Positions 43,740-52,682 are shown, numbered from the stretch's first letter. The stretch is 64,000 bases of DNA from Promicromonospora thailandica (GCF_024171955.1 NZ_JAMTCS010000001.1:434001-498000), one strand, 5' to 3'. Notes: generated from the sequence alone by a model not told the origin. Numbers and translations: made by a program.

Positions 43740-44666
43740 ATGCCCGCCCGCACCGACCCGCCGGGCCAGGTGGCCGACCAGCTCCTGGTGCTCCTGGAGG
43801 TGGCCCGCACCGGCCGCTACACGACCGCTGCGCAGGCGCTCGGCGTCAACCACACGACGGTCGCCCGCAACGTCGCGGCGCTCGAGCGCGCCCTGGGCGG
43901 CAAGCTCCTGGTACGCGGTGCGGACGGCTGGGAGCTGACGGCGCTCGGCCGCCGGGCGGCGCGGGCCGGCGAGGCCGTCTCGGAGGCCGTCGACCGCCTG
44001 GTCGCGGGGGACGCCGAGGCGGACCCGGTCACCGGCGTCGTGCGCATGACGGCGACCGACGGGTTCAGCGCCTACGTGGCCTCGCCCGCGATCGCCGGGC
44101 TGCGCCGTGAGCACCCCGAGCTGTCCGTGGAGCTCGTCACCGTCACGCGCGTGGCCACGCACCACCGGTCCGGGGTGGACATCGACGTCGTCGTCGGCGA
44201 GCCGAAGGTGCAGCAGGCCAAGGCCCTGCGCCTGGGCGAGTACGTGCTGGGCATGTACGGGGCGCGCGACTACCTGGAGCGCCAGGGCACGCCGACGAGC
44301 GTCGCCGAGCTGTCCCGGCACGGGCTGGTCTACTTCGTGGACTCGATGCTCCAGGTCAACGACCTCGACGTGCCCCGGCGGCTCGTGCCGGGCATGCAGG
44401 ATGCGCTGGCCTCGACGAACGTGTTCGTGCACGTCGAGGCCACGCGCGCGGGCGCCGGGCTGGGGTTCCTGCCGTGCTTCATGGCCGACCGGCACCCCGA
44501 CCTCGTGCGCCTGCTGCCCGACGAGGTCACCGAGCGGCTGCCCTACTGGGCCGTGGTGCGCAGCGAGTCCTGGCGGCGGCCCGCGGTCGCCGCGGTGGTG
44601 CAGGCCCTGGCCGGGGAGATGAACCGGCAGCGCGCCGCGATGCTGGGCCGGGCGGCGAGCGCCTGA
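43740..44666 (+). CDS. LysR-family transcriptional regulator
   Basis: A 308-residue LysR-type regulator. The winged HTH covers about 10-68 (LLVLLEVARTGRYTTAAQAL, GVNHTTVARNVAALERALGG, KLLVRGADGWELTALGRRA). A type-2 periplasmic-binding-like effector domain follows (about 95-300), though it is atypical with a VVRMTATDGFSAYVASPAIA opening. Divergent from, and probably controlling, the mhs-bdh-scoA-scoB-thiolase operon; the effector may be a hydroxy- or keto-acid from that pathway. Start ATG 43740. It converges on the alpha/beta hydrolase gene with a 25-bp gap. Confidence 0.88.
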   Translation: MPARTDPPGQVADQLLVLLEVARTGRYTTAAQALGVNHTTVARNVAALERALGGKLLVRGADGWELTALGRRAARAGEAVSEAVDRLVAGDAEADPVTGVVRMTATDGFSAYVASPAIAGLRREHPELSVELVTVTRVATHHRSGVDIDVVVGEPKVQQAKALRLGEYVLGMYGARDYLERQGTPTSVAELSRHGLVYFVDSMLQVNDLDVPRRLVPGMQDALASTNVFVHVEATRAGAGLGFLPCFMADRHPDLVRLLPDEVTERLPYWAVVRSESWRRPAVAAVVQALAGEMNRQRAAMLGRAASA

Positions 44667-44691
44667 CGCGCGCCTCCGGCCCGCCGCCGGG

Positions 44692-45657
44692 TCAGGGCCC
44701 GACCGCCTCCACGACCGCCGAGATGCCCGGCTCGGCCATGATGATCGTGTAGTGGTTCACGCCGGGCACCTCGCGCGCGGTCAGGTGCGGCAGGTGCCCC
44801 TCCCACTCGGCGACGGCCTCCGCGGGGTACATGCCGCCCGGCTGGTCGAGCAGCCCGCGCGGCGCGCGCAGGAAGGTGACCGGCAGGTCCGCTTCGGCGG
44901 CCCAGGCGAGCGCGCCCGGCAGCGCCGCGCCGCGCGCGGAGTCCGCGGAGTCCGCCGCGACGGCGCCAGGCGAGGTGGACGGCCGGAGCACCGGGTCGCC
45001 ACCGGCCGCGGCCGGATGCTCCGCCAGGTCGTAGTCCACGTACTGCTCCACCACGGGGGACCACTCGGCGAACGCCGGGTGCGCCCGCCAGAACTCGCGG
45101 TAGGCCTCGGGGCTGTCGAAGGTCTGGGTGAGCCGCTCCAGGGCAGGCCCGAGCAGCGCGCCCACCAGCTCCTCCGGCGTCGCGTCGGCGGGCACGCCCG
45201 GGGGCAGCGGGATGGGCAGGCCGCCGTCCACGAGCACGAGCCGGGACACGAGCTCCGGGTGCCGGTGGGTCAGCACCAGCGAGACGAACCCGCCCATCGA
45301 GTGCCCCACCACCACGGCCGGTCCCCCGGCGAGCGCGCGGACCACGGCGGCGACGTCGTCGGCGTGCGCGGCCATGCCGTACGGGCCGGGCAGTCCGTTG
45401 CTGCGGCCGCGTCCGCGCAGGTCGGGTGCCACCACGCGGCGTCCGGGCAGCGCGGCCGCGACGGCGGGCCACGCCCGGTGGGAGGCGGTGATGCCGTGCA
45501 CCAGCACGACGGCGGGCAGCGGCTCGCCGTCGGGCCCGGTCGCGGCGGGCGCCGTCGGCTCCCAGACGCCCACGCGCAGCGGGCCGCCCGCCACCGCGAC
45601 GTCGCGGGCGGCGTAGGTGTGCGAGCCGGTGGCCTCCACCTGGTCGACGATGCTCAC
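44692..45657 (-). CDS. Alpha/beta hydrolase
   Basis: A 321-residue alpha/beta hydrolase: oxyanion region VLVHGITASHRAWPAVAAAL, the APDLRGRGRSNGLPGPYGM strand, nucleophile elbow VVGHSMGGFVS (Ser ~121) and the catalytic His in VPGVNHYTII. A four-helix cap (about 170-240) covers the site. Substrate unknown. It begins at GTG 45657, overlapping the TetR stop (GTGA), and is the last gene of the Liv/acyl-CoA ligase operon, so an ester or thioester tied to that pathway is likely. Such proteins may release the acid that the ligase then activates. Confidence 0.88.
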   Translation of the reverse strand: MSIVDQVEATGSHTYAARDVAVAGGPLRVGVWEPTAPAATGPDGEPLPAVVLVHGITASHRAWPAVAAALPGRRVVAPDLRGRGRSNGLPGPYGMAAHADDVAAVVRALAGGPAVVVGHSMGGFVSLVLTHRHPELVSRLVLVDGGLPIPLPPGVPADATPEELVGALLGPALERLTQTFDSPEAYREFWRAHPAFAEWSPVVEQYVDYDLAEHPAAAGGDPVLRPSTSPGAVAADSADSARGAALPGALAWAAEADLPVTFLRAPRGLLDQPGGMYPAEAVAEWEGHLPHLTAREVPGVNHYTIIMAEPGISAVVEAVGP

Positions 45658-46325
45658 GGTCGCTCCTCCCCCGCCCTGCCGGGCGCGAGCGCCCGCTCGA
45701 TGAACGTCATGGCCTGCTCGAACACCTCGGGCGGCACTGCCGACGTCGGGCCGCCGGGCGCGACGTCGGGGCCCCACAGGACCCACCGCATGCCCACGAT
45801 CTCGCCGATGCCCATGAGCGCCCACGCGGCGACCTCGGGGTCGATGTCGCCGACCTCCCCGGCAGCCTGCGCTGTCGCGAGGCCGTCGCGGTAGCCCTCG
45901 ACGATCCGCGTGTAGTGCAGGCGCAGGGCACCCGGCGACACGAACTCCGCCTGCCGCACGATCCGGTACAGCGCCGGGTGCTCGGCCGTGAACCGGAAGA
46001 ACGCGCGGAAGCCGGCCCGTTCGGCCTCGATCCGGGTCTCCGCCTGCGAGGACGCCTCGATCATGGCGTGCCGCACGCGCCGGTTGAGGTCCTCGACCAC
46101 CTCGTCGAACACCTCGATCTTCGAGGTGAAGTACAGGTAGAACGTGCCCTGGCCGACCCCTGCGGCCTCGGTGATCTTCACGATCGACGCGTCGTGGAAG
46201 CCCAGGTCGGCGAAGACCTGCTCGGCGGCCACCAGGATCCGCGCCCGGGTGCGCTCGCCCTTCGTGAGGCGCTTGCCGGTCGGTTCGGCGGGTTCGGTCG
46301 CGCTGGGGCGGGAGATGGTGCTCAC
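45654..46325 (-). CDS. TetR-family transcriptional regulator
   Basis: A 223-residue TetR protein. The HTH is at about 25-72 (RTRARILVAAEQVFADLGFH, DASIVKITEAAGVGQGTFYL, YFTSK), then an all-helical ligand domain (FRAFFRFTAEHPALYRIVRQ). GTG 46325 overlaps the ligase stop, and the stop overlaps the hydrolase start. Being embedded in the operon, it probably represses the operon promoter at 52.6 kb, perhaps through the 19-bp motif found there, with an acyl-CoA or free acid as inducer. That link is inferred from layout only. Confidence 0.9.
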   Translation of the reverse strand: MSTISRPSATEPAEPTGKRLTKGERTRARILVAAEQVFADLGFHDASIVKITEAAGVGQGTFYLYFTSKIEVFDEVVEDLNRRVRHAMIEASSQAETRIEAERAGFRAFFRFTAEHPALYRIVRQAEFVSPGALRLHYTRIVEGYRDGLATAQAAGEVGDIDPEVAAWALMGIGEIVGMRWVLWGPDVAPGGPTSAVPPEVFEQAMTFIERALAPGRAGEERP

Positions 46326-47878
46326 CGGGCCTCCTCGATGGTGTCGTGGTCGTGGTCGGGTCGCTCCGGGGCGAGCGCGGAGCGCACCACCTTGTCCAGG
46401 GACGAGCGTGGCAGGTCGGGCACGAGCTCGAAGTGCCGGGGCACCTTGTAGCCCGCCAGCTCGCGGCGGCAGAACGCCTCCAGGTCGTCGGCGTCGGTCA
46501 GCCGGCCGCCGCGCGGCACCACGAACGCGTGGCCCACCTCGCCCCACCGGTCGTCCGGCACCCCGACGACGGCGGCGTCCGCCACCGCGGGGTGCCGGCG
46601 CAGCACGGCCTCGACCTCGGCGGGCGTGACGTTCTCGCCGCCCGTGATGAACACGTCCTTGAGCCGGTCGACCACCCGGTAGTAGCCGTCCGCGTCGCGT
46701 TCCACGAGGTCGCCGGTGCGCAGCCAGCCGCGCGCGAAGGACGCGGCGGTCGCCTCCGGGTCCCGGAAGTAGCCGGCGAACACGCTCGGTCCGCGCACCA
46801 GCAGCTCGCCGGTCGCCGGTCCGGCGAGGTGCTCGCCCGTGACCGGGTCGGCCACCGCCACCTCGACGTGCGGGTAGGGCACCCCGGCGGAACCGGCGCG
46901 GTCGCGCGCGACGTCGTCGGGCAGGCACAGCACGTTGGGTCCCGCCTCGGTGAGGCCGTAGCCCTGCGTGAGCGCCACGCCCCGGCGGTGCCAGGCGCGC
47001 AGCAGCGGTTCGGGCATGGGCGCGCCGCCCACCACGGCGTGGCGCAGGGAGCTCAGGTCGGCCGCGGCGAACCCGGGGTGCTCGGCGAGCAGCAGGTAGT
47101 TGGTGGGCACGCCCATCATCGTGGTCACGCGCCGGTCGGCCACCAGGCGCAGCACGCGCTCCGGCTCGAAGGTGCGCTCCAGCACCACCGTCGCACCCGT
47201 CCACCAGGCCAGCAGCGGCTGGATGTTCCAGCCGCCCACGTGGAACTGCGGCAGCACGGACAGCACTACGTCCGCGCTGGTCAGCTCCACGGTGCGGGAC
47301 AGGGACAGGTTGTTCCAGAAGCAGTTGGCGTGGGTCAGCAGCGCGCCGCGGGACGTCCCGCCCGTGCCGGACGTGAACACCAGCAGCAGCGGGTCGTCGT
47401 CGTGCACCGCGCGGCTCGGCGGCGGCTCCGCGAGGCTCCGCCGCGTGGGCGGCGGTACCCGCGCCTCCACGCCGTGCGGCCCGAGCGCCGTGCGCGACGG
47501 CGGCAGCGGCAGCCGTTCCAGCGCGGCGTCGGCGAGGGTGCCGCACTCCTCCGCGACGAGCACGAGGGCCGGGTCGGCCCGGTCGAGCTGCGCCGCGAGC
47601 TCGTGCGGCGACAGCCGCCACGACAGCGGCGCGAGCACCAGCCCGGCCTTGGCGCACGCGAAGAACAGGACCACCTGGTCCGAGCTGTTCCCCGTCACCG
47701 TCGCGACCCGGTCCCCCACGCCGTAGCCCGCGGCGCGGAACCGGGCGGCCAGGGCCGTGGCCCGCTCCTCCAGGGCGCGGTAGGTCAGCGTGACGCCGCG
47801 GTCGTCCACGGCCACGCGGTCGGGCGTGGCCAGGGCGCGGTCGCGGGGCCAGCGGCCCAGGGTGTGCAGGTCCGTCAT
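46322..47878 (-). CDS. AMP-binding acyl-CoA synthetase
   Basis: A 518-residue ANL-superfamily ligase. The P-loop is LLLVFTSGTGGTSRGALLTH (about 158-177), A5 is QGYGLTEAGPN, A7 is GWLRTGDLVERDADGYYRVV, A8 follows as DRLKDVFITGGENVTPAEVE, and the C-terminal catalytic Lys is in LPRSSLDKVVRSAL (~500). It turns a carboxylic acid, ATP and CoA into an acyl-CoA. No specificity can be read; the coupled Liv-type importer suggests that it acts on an imported small acid. ATG 47878 overlaps the LivM stop. Confidence 0.92.
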   Translation of the reverse strand: MTDLHTLGRWPRDRALATPDRVAVDDRGVTLTYRALEERATALAARFRAAGYGVGDRVATVTGNSSDQVVLFFACAKAGLVLAPLSWRLSPHELAAQLDRADPALVLVAEECGTLADAALERLPLPPSRTALGPHGVEARVPPPTRRSLAEPPPSRAVHDDDPLLLVFTSGTGGTSRGALLTHANCFWNNLSLSRTVELTSADVVLSVLPQFHVGGWNIQPLLAWWTGATVVLERTFEPERVLRLVADRRVTTMMGVPTNYLLLAEHPGFAAADLSSLRHAVVGGAPMPEPLLRAWHRRGVALTQGYGLTEAGPNVLCLPDDVARDRAGSAGVPYPHVEVAVADPVTGEHLAGPATGELLVRGPSVFAGYFRDPEATAASFARGWLRTGDLVERDADGYYRVVDRLKDVFITGGENVTPAEVEAVLRRHPAVADAAVVGVPDDRWGEVGHAFVVPRGGRLTDADDLEAFCRRELAGYKVPRHFELVPDLPRSSLDKVVRSALAPERPDHDHDTIEEAR

Positions 47879-48924
47879 GCGGCGGCCCCCTCGGGTACGG
47901 GCCGGCGGCGCGCGGCCAGCCGCTCGGCCGCCCCCGCCAGCCCGCCGGGCAGGAAGATCACGACCAGGATGAAGCACGTGCCCAGCAGGAACATGGGTTC
48001 CGACAGCGGGATGCGCAGCACGGCGGGCAGCCCGGCCACCGCGTCGGAGTGCGCCAGCTCGGCGAGCCGCTGGTCGAGCACGGTGTACAGCACCGCCCCG
48101 ACCACGGCCCCCCACCGCGACCCGACCCCGCCCAGCACCACCATGACCAGCAGCGTCAGCGTGAAGTCCGCCGTCGACGTGGCCGGCGACGCCCCCGACT
48201 GGAGCAGCAGGTACGCCATGCCCACGACGGTCGCGAGCGACGCCGCCAGCACGAACACGACGAGCTTGGTCAGGTAGGGTCGGCCGCCGATGATGCGCAC
48301 GCGCACCTCGTTCTCCCGCACCGCGGCGGCCATGTGCCCGGCCCGGCTGCGCTCGATCCACAGCACCACCAGGTAGACCAGCACGAGCACCGCGAGCGCC
48401 AGCCAGTACAGGTTGCGGGTGTTGACCACGCCGACCAGGGCGTCCGGCACGCCGGCGGTGGCGAGCGCGAGGCCCTCCTCGCCGCCGGTCAGGTCCCCCT
48501 GGTCGCGGCGCACGAGCACGTTGCCGGCCTGCGCGAACGCGAGCGTGACCATGGCGAAGGAGATCCCGGTGACGCGCAGCGACACCGCGCCGACCACGAA
48601 CGCCAGCGCGATGCCGCCCACGAGCACCAGGGCGGCGGCGGGCAGGAGCGGGACGTCGGTGCGGTCCAGCACGATCGCGAGGCCGTAGGTGCCGGCCGCG
48701 AAGTACAGGGCGTGCCCGAAGCTCATCAGGCCCGCGAGCCCGAACAGCAGGTGGTAGGAGAGCGCGAGCGCCGCCGTCAGCCAGCACAGGGCCAGGAGCT
48801 GGAGGGAGCCGGGCTCGTAGGTGTAGCCCGGCAGCACGCCGGGCACGGGCAGGGCGAGCAGGGGCAGGCAGGCGAGGAGCACGAGCGTGCCGAGCGCGCC
48901 GAGCAGCGTGCGGGTGCGGTTCAT
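47875..48924 (-). CDS. Branched-chain amino acid-type ABC transporter permease LivM
   Basis: A 349-residue permease with about nine membrane helices and LivM features: YHLLFGLAGLMSFGHALYFA near the N-terminus, RVTGISFAMVTLAFAQAGNV, the cytoplasmic coupling segment SRAGHMAAAVRENEVRVRII, and LLVMVVLGGVGSRWGAVVGA. It pairs with LivH in HAAT-type importers that take amino acids, amides, urea or aromatic acids. Starts at ATG 48924, overlapping LivH (ATGA); the stop overlaps the ligase start. Confidence 0.92.
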   Translation of the reverse strand: MNRTRTLLGALGTLVLLACLPLLALPVPGVLPGYTYEPGSLQLLALCWLTAALALSYHLLFGLAGLMSFGHALYFAAGTYGLAIVLDRTDVPLLPAAALVLVGGIALAFVVGAVSLRVTGISFAMVTLAFAQAGNVLVRRDQGDLTGGEEGLALATAGVPDALVGVVNTRNLYWLALAVLVLVYLVVLWIERSRAGHMAAAVRENEVRVRIIGGRPYLTKLVVFVLAASLATVVGMAYLLLQSGASPATSTADFTLTLLVMVVLGGVGSRWGAVVGAVLYTVLDQRLAELAHSDAVAGLPAVLRIPLSEPMFLLGTCFILVVIFLPGGLAGAAERLAARRRPVPEGAAA

Positions 48925-49796
48925 GCGGGCCTCCCGAGCAGTCCGGACGGGCGCACGAGCAGCACGAGCGCCAGGAGCAGGACGACGATGAGGTCGCCCG
49001 TGTTGTTCAGGTAGAAGTTGGCGAGCTGCTGCAGCACGGCGACGACGACGGAGGCCACCGCCGCGCCGGTCAGCGAGCCCATGCCGCCGATCACGGTGAC
49101 GATGAACGCGAAGATCAGCAGGCTCGCGCCCATGTGGGGCGAGACGTAGTTGAGCGACTGGGTGGCGAGCACGCCGCCCAGGCCCGCGGCCGCCCCGCCG
49201 ACGGCGAACACGAGCGTGAACGCGCGCCGCACGTCGATGCCCAGCGCGGTGACCATGGCGCGGTTCTCCACCCCGGCCCGGATGATCAGGCCGTAGCGGG
49301 TGTACCGCAGGAACGCGACGATCCCGCCGAGCACCACGGCCCCGGCCAGCACGTTGAGGAACGCGGTGTTGGGCACGCGGGCGCCCAGCACGTCGGTGGT
49401 CGAGGCGAGCCACCCGGGCCGGGTGACGTTGCGGGGGTTGGGGCCCCAGATGCCCTCGAACAGCGCGACGGTGGCGAGCGACAGCCCCACGGTGACGAGC
49501 ACCTGCTCGATGTGCCGGTCGTAGAGGGGGCGGATCAGCCCGAGCTCGGTGGCGGTCGCGGCGGCCGCGCCGGTGAGCGCGCCCACCACGAGGCCGAGCA
49601 GCAGCCCGCCCCACGTGCCCGCGCCGACGAGGTTGCCCGCCGCGAGCCCGACGAACGCGCCGAGCGTGAGGAACGACCCGTGCGCGAAGTTGAGCACCCC
49701 CATCAGGCCGTAGATCAGGGACAGGCCCGAGGCGACGAGGAAGTAGAGCCCGCCGAGGCCGAGACCGGTGGCGAGCAGCAGGATCAGGGTGCTCAT
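48921..49796 (-). CDS. Branched-chain amino acid-type ABC transporter permease LivH
   Basis: A 291-residue permease beginning ILLLATGLGLGGLYFLVASG, with LSLIYGLMGVLNFAHGSFLT and the coupling motif TRYGLIIRAGVENRAMVTAL, then VIGGMGSLTGAAVASVVVAV. Length and motifs match LivH. It forms the membrane channel with LivM. ATG 49796 overlaps the LivF stop. Confidence 0.92.
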   Translation of the reverse strand: MSTLILLLATGLGLGGLYFLVASGLSLIYGLMGVLNFAHGSFLTLGAFVGLAAGNLVGAGTWGGLLLGLVVGALTGAAAATATELGLIRPLYDRHIEQVLVTVGLSLATVALFEGIWGPNPRNVTRPGWLASTTDVLGARVPNTAFLNVLAGAVVLGGIVAFLRYTRYGLIIRAGVENRAMVTALGIDVRRAFTLVFAVGGAAAGLGGVLATQSLNYVSPHMGASLLIFAFIVTVIGGMGSLTGAAVASVVVAVLQQLANFYLNNTGDLIVVLLLALVLLVRPSGLLGRPA

Positions 49797-50527
49797 CGGG
49801 CGGCCTCCGTCTCGGCGTGCACGCCCAGCAGGCGCTGCAGCAGGTCGGCGTCGTCGAGCAGGTCGCGTGCGGGGCCCGTGTGCACCACCCGGCCGGCGTC
49901 GATCACCACGACGCGGTCCGCGAGCCGCTCCACGACCTGCAGGTTCTGCTCCACGAGGAGGATCGGTACGGTCCGCGCGGCGGCGGCCAGCGCCTCGGCC
50001 ACCTCGCCGACGATCCGGGGCGCGAGCCCCTTGGTGGGCTCGTCCACGAGCAGGATGCGGTTGTCGTTGAGCAGCGCCCGCGCCAGGGACACCATCTGCT
50101 GCTGGCCGCCGGACAGCGTGCCGGCGCGCTGCGCCGCCCGGGTGGCCAGGTCCGGGAACAGGGCGTCGACGAGCGCGCGGTGCTCCGCCGTCGTGCCACC
50201 GGGGCCCGCCCGGTGCGCGAGCCGCAGGTTCTCCGCGACAGTGAGCCCCGCGAAGACCTCGCGGTCCTCGGGCACGTAGCCGACGCCGCGGCGCACGATG
50301 CGGTCGGTGCGCTCGCCGTCGACGCGGACGCCGTCGAGCAGCACCTCGCCCGAGCGTTCGACGAGGCCGAGGACCGCGCGCAGCGTCGACGTCTTGCCCA
50401 CGCCGTTGCGGCCCAGCACCGCGGTGACGCCCGCGGCCGGTACCTCGAACGACACGTCGTGCACCACCTCCTGGCCGGCGATGCGCGCGGACAGGCCGCG
50501 CACCTCCAGCACGTTCGGCCCGCTCAT
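49793..50527 (-). CDS. Branched-chain amino acid-type ABC transporter ATPase LivF
   Basis: A 244-residue ABC ATPase: Walker A GRNGVGKTS, Q-loop VGYVPEDREVFAGLTVAENL (the PEDR-x-VF-x-x-LTV block is typical of LivF), signature LSGGQQQM, Walker B ILLVDEPTKGLAP and H-loop-equivalent LLVEQNLQVVERLADR. It is one of the two ATPases that power the importer. ATG 50527 overlaps the LivG stop. Confidence 0.93.
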   Translation of the reverse strand: MSGPNVLEVRGLSARIAGQEVVHDVSFEVPAAGVTAVLGRNGVGKTSTLRAVLGLVERSGEVLLDGVRVDGERTDRIVRRGVGYVPEDREVFAGLTVAENLRLAHRAGPGGTTAEHRALVDALFPDLATRAAQRAGTLSGGQQQMVSLARALLNDNRILLVDEPTKGLAPRIVGEVAEALAAAARTVPILLVEQNLQVVERLADRVVVIDAGRVVHTGPARDLLDDADLLQRLLGVHAETEAAR

Positions 50528-51309
50528 GCCGCGCTCCCTGCCGTCGTGCCCGCCGTCGTGCCCAGGTAGGCCGACTGCACGGTCTCGTCCGCCATGACCT
50601 TTTCCGGGACGTCGCACGTGAGCAGCTCGCCGTGGTGCAGCACCGCGACCCGGTCCGCGAGGCCGAGCACCACGTCCATGTGGTGCTCCACCATGAGCAC
50701 CGTGCGCCCGGACGCGTTGATGGCCCGGATCACCTCGACGAGCCCGGCCACGTCGCCCGTCGCGACGCCGGCCATGGGCTCGTCGAGCAGCACCACGGAG
50801 GAGTCCATGGCCAGCAGCACGGCGATCTCGAGCTTGCGCTTGTCGCCGTGGGACAGGTCGCCGGCCGCGGCGTCGGCCCGGTGGGTCAGACCCACCGTGG
50901 CCAGGTGCTCGGTCGCCTCCGCCGACGCCGCGTCGCCGCGCCGGGGGAAGCTGAGCACCGAGAGGCTGCCGCCGCGGCGGCGCTGGGTGGCGAGCCGCAC
51001 GTTCTCGGCGACCGACAGGCGCGGGAACAGGCTGGACGTCTGGAAGGTCCGGCCCAGCCCGGCCCGGGCGCGCACCGCGACGGACGCCGCCGTGACGTCC
51101 CGGCCCGCCAGCAGCACCCGGCCGCTCGTGGGCCGGTAGATGCCGCTGACCAGGTTGAACAGCGTCGTCTTGCCCGCACCGTTGGGGCCGATGACGCCCA
51201 CCAGCTCGCCGCGCCCCACCGTGAGGTCGATCCCGGAGAGGATCCGCGCCCCGCCGATCGTGAGCCCGAGCCCCGTGACCTCGAGGACCGGCTCGCCACC
51301 CGCCGCCAC
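50524..51309 (-). CDS. Branched-chain amino acid-type ABC transporter ATPase LivG
   Basis: A 261-residue ABC ATPase: Walker [10 protein letters not shown], the LivG block LGRTFQTSSLFPRLSVAENV, signature LSHGDKRKLEIAV, Walker B VVLLDEPMAGVA and H-loop LMVEHHMDVVLGLADRVAVL. The LSHGDKR signature in place of LSGGQ is normal for LivG. Start is GTG 51309, sharing one base with the stop of the binding-protein gene. Confidence 0.93.
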   Translation of the reverse strand: MAAGGEPVLEVTGLGLTIGGARILSGIDLTVGRGELVGVIGPNGAGKTTLFNLVSGIYRPTSGRVLLAGRDVTAASVAVRARAGLGRTFQTSSLFPRLSVAENVRLATQRRRGGSLSVLSFPRRGDAASAEATEHLATVGLTHRADAAAGDLSHGDKRKLEIAVLLAMDSSVVLLDEPMAGVATGDVAGLVEVIRAINASGRTVLMVEHHMDVVLGLADRVAVLHHGELLTCDVPEKVMADETVQSAYLGTTAGTTAGSAA

Positions 51310-52505
51310 TAGCCGGTCACCTCGGCCGGCGCCACGGACTCGCCGTCGATGACCTCGACGAGCTCCGGTGCCCACGTGTCGCCGTCCTCGACCAGCCTGG
51401 CCTGGTACATCGGCTGGACGAGCGCGTGGTCGGAGGCGCGCACCGTGGTCTCGCCCTTGGGGCCCTCGAACGTGTACCCCTCCAGCGCGTCGACCATGGC
51501 CTCGACGTCCCCGGCACCCTCCTCGATCGCGTGCACGATCATCTGCGCGGCCACGAAGCCGTCGGGCGTGAACAGGTCGGGCGTTCCGCCGGCCGCCTCG
51601 ACGGCGTCGAGCATCACGGTCTCGGTCTCGGTGCCCGCCGCGCCCGGGAAGTAGTGGTTGAGGAAGCTGACCTTCTCGGCCGCGTCGCCGTAGGCGCCGT
51701 AGGTGGCGACGTCGCCCAGGCCGGTGACCACGGTGGTCTCGTCGAGCACGCCCTGCTGGTCCAGGCCCTGCCACATGGCGCCCGTCGTGGCGCCGGCCCA
51801 GGCCACGAAGACCATGTCCGCCTGCGCGTCGAGCACCTTCTTGGCGAACGGCGTGAACTCCGTGGCGTCCTCGGGCACCAGCACCGAGGAGACCTCGGCG
51901 CCCTGCTCGCCGAGCACTCCCTCCACCGCGGCGAGGTTGCCCTGCCCGAAGGCGTTGTCCTGGGCGAACACGACGACCTTCGCGCCCTGCGGGTCCACGA
52001 AGGTGCCCGCCGCCGCGACGTCCTGCAGGGACTGCCGGCCGCTGCGGAACGTGTACCGGTTGATGCCGGTGAGCGTGTCGACGGCCGCTGGGCCGGACAC
52101 GTACAGCACCTTGTTCTGCTCGGCCTGCTCGGCCAGGGGCAGCGCAACGCCCGAGACCACGGTGCCGGCCAGGATCTGGTAGCCCTTGCCGATCAGGTCC
52201 TTGGCCTGCGAGACGGCCTTCTCCGGGTCGCCCGCGTCGTCGTGGTAGGTCACGGTGATCTCGTGGCCGGCCACCGTCCCGGTGCCGCCGGTGGCGTGGT
52301 CGAGGCCCGCCTCGAACCCCTCCTTGTAGGCCGCGCCGTAGGCGGCGAGCGGCCCGGACTCCGAGTAGACGATGCCGACGTCGACCGGCGCGGCGCCGTC
52401 GTCGTCGCTGCCGCCGGTGGTCGCGGCGGTCGGCGCGCACGCCGCGAGCGCCAGGCCGGTCGCCGCCGCGGCGGCGACGGCCAGGAGGGACTTCCTCGTC
52501 CGCAT
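51309..52505 (-). CDS. Branched-chain amino acid-type ABC transporter substrate-binding lipoprotein
   Basis: A 398-residue LivJ/LivK-type binding protein. The signal peptide ends in a lipobox LAAC (residues 20-23, Cys23 lipidated), followed by a Gly/Asp linker. The mature part has the Peripla_BP_6 opening VDVGIVYSESGPLAAYGAAY, KAVSQAKDLIGKGYQILAGT, VVVFAQDNAFGQGNLAAVEG and DGFVAAQMIVHAIEEGAGDV. It is the first gene of the eight-gene operon and sets specificity, which could be hydroxy acids, aromatic acids or amino acids. GAAGGG precedes ATG 52505. Confidence 0.92.
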   Translation of the reverse strand: MRTRKSLLAVAAAAATGLALAACAPTAATTGGSDDDGAAPVDVGIVYSESGPLAAYGAAYKEGFEAGLDHATGGTGTVAGHEITVTYHDDAGDPEKAVSQAKDLIGKGYQILAGTVVSGVALPLAEQAEQNKVLYVSGPAAVDTLTGINRYTFRSGRQSLQDVAAAGTFVDPQGAKVVVFAQDNAFGQGNLAAVEGVLGEQGAEVSSVLVPEDATEFTPFAKKVLDAQADMVFVAWAGATTGAMWQGLDQQGVLDETTVVTGLGDVATYGAYGDAAEKVSFLNHYFPGAAGTETETVMLDAVEAAGGTPDLFTPDGFVAAQMIVHAIEEGAGDVEAMVDALEGYTFEGPKGETTVRASDHALVQPMYQARLVEDGDTWAPELVEVIDGESVAPAEVTG

Positions 52506-52560
52506 GACACTGCCCTTCTTCGGGTGGTCGCCGCTCGTGGGGTGCGGGCTCCGTCGCCCA

Positions 52561-52618
52561 AACCTGAGAGGCGATTCAGGTTGCGGAGATACTGGACGAG
52601 GCGGGCATCTCGTGTCAA
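52561..52618 (-). promoter_or_regulatory. Promoter and operator of the Liv/ligase operon
   Basis: On the minus strand TTGACA (52618-52613), 18 bp, CAGTAT (52594-52589) form a sigma-70-like promoter. Immediately downstream lies the inverted repeat AACCTGA-N8-TCAGGTT (52561-52582), which covers the likely transcription start. The core GATTCAGGT recurs at the opposing promoter. Confidence 0.7.
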
Positions 52619-52651
52619 CCCGTGCGGCGGACGAACCCTGCTCGGCCCGCT

Positions 52652-52682
52652 GTTGACAGGTGATTCAGGTCGCACCTAATGT
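52652..52682 (+). promoter_or_regulatory. Promoter and operator of the PHB depolymerase gene
   Basis: TTGACA (52653-52658), 18 bp, TAATGT (52677-52682) is a near-consensus promoter reading to the depolymerase gene. Between the boxes sits GTTGACAGGTGATTCAGGT (52652-52670), which matches the motif at 52563-52581 at 15 of 19 positions, including the whole GATTCAGGT core. A repressor bound there would block RNA polymerase. Confidence 0.7.
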
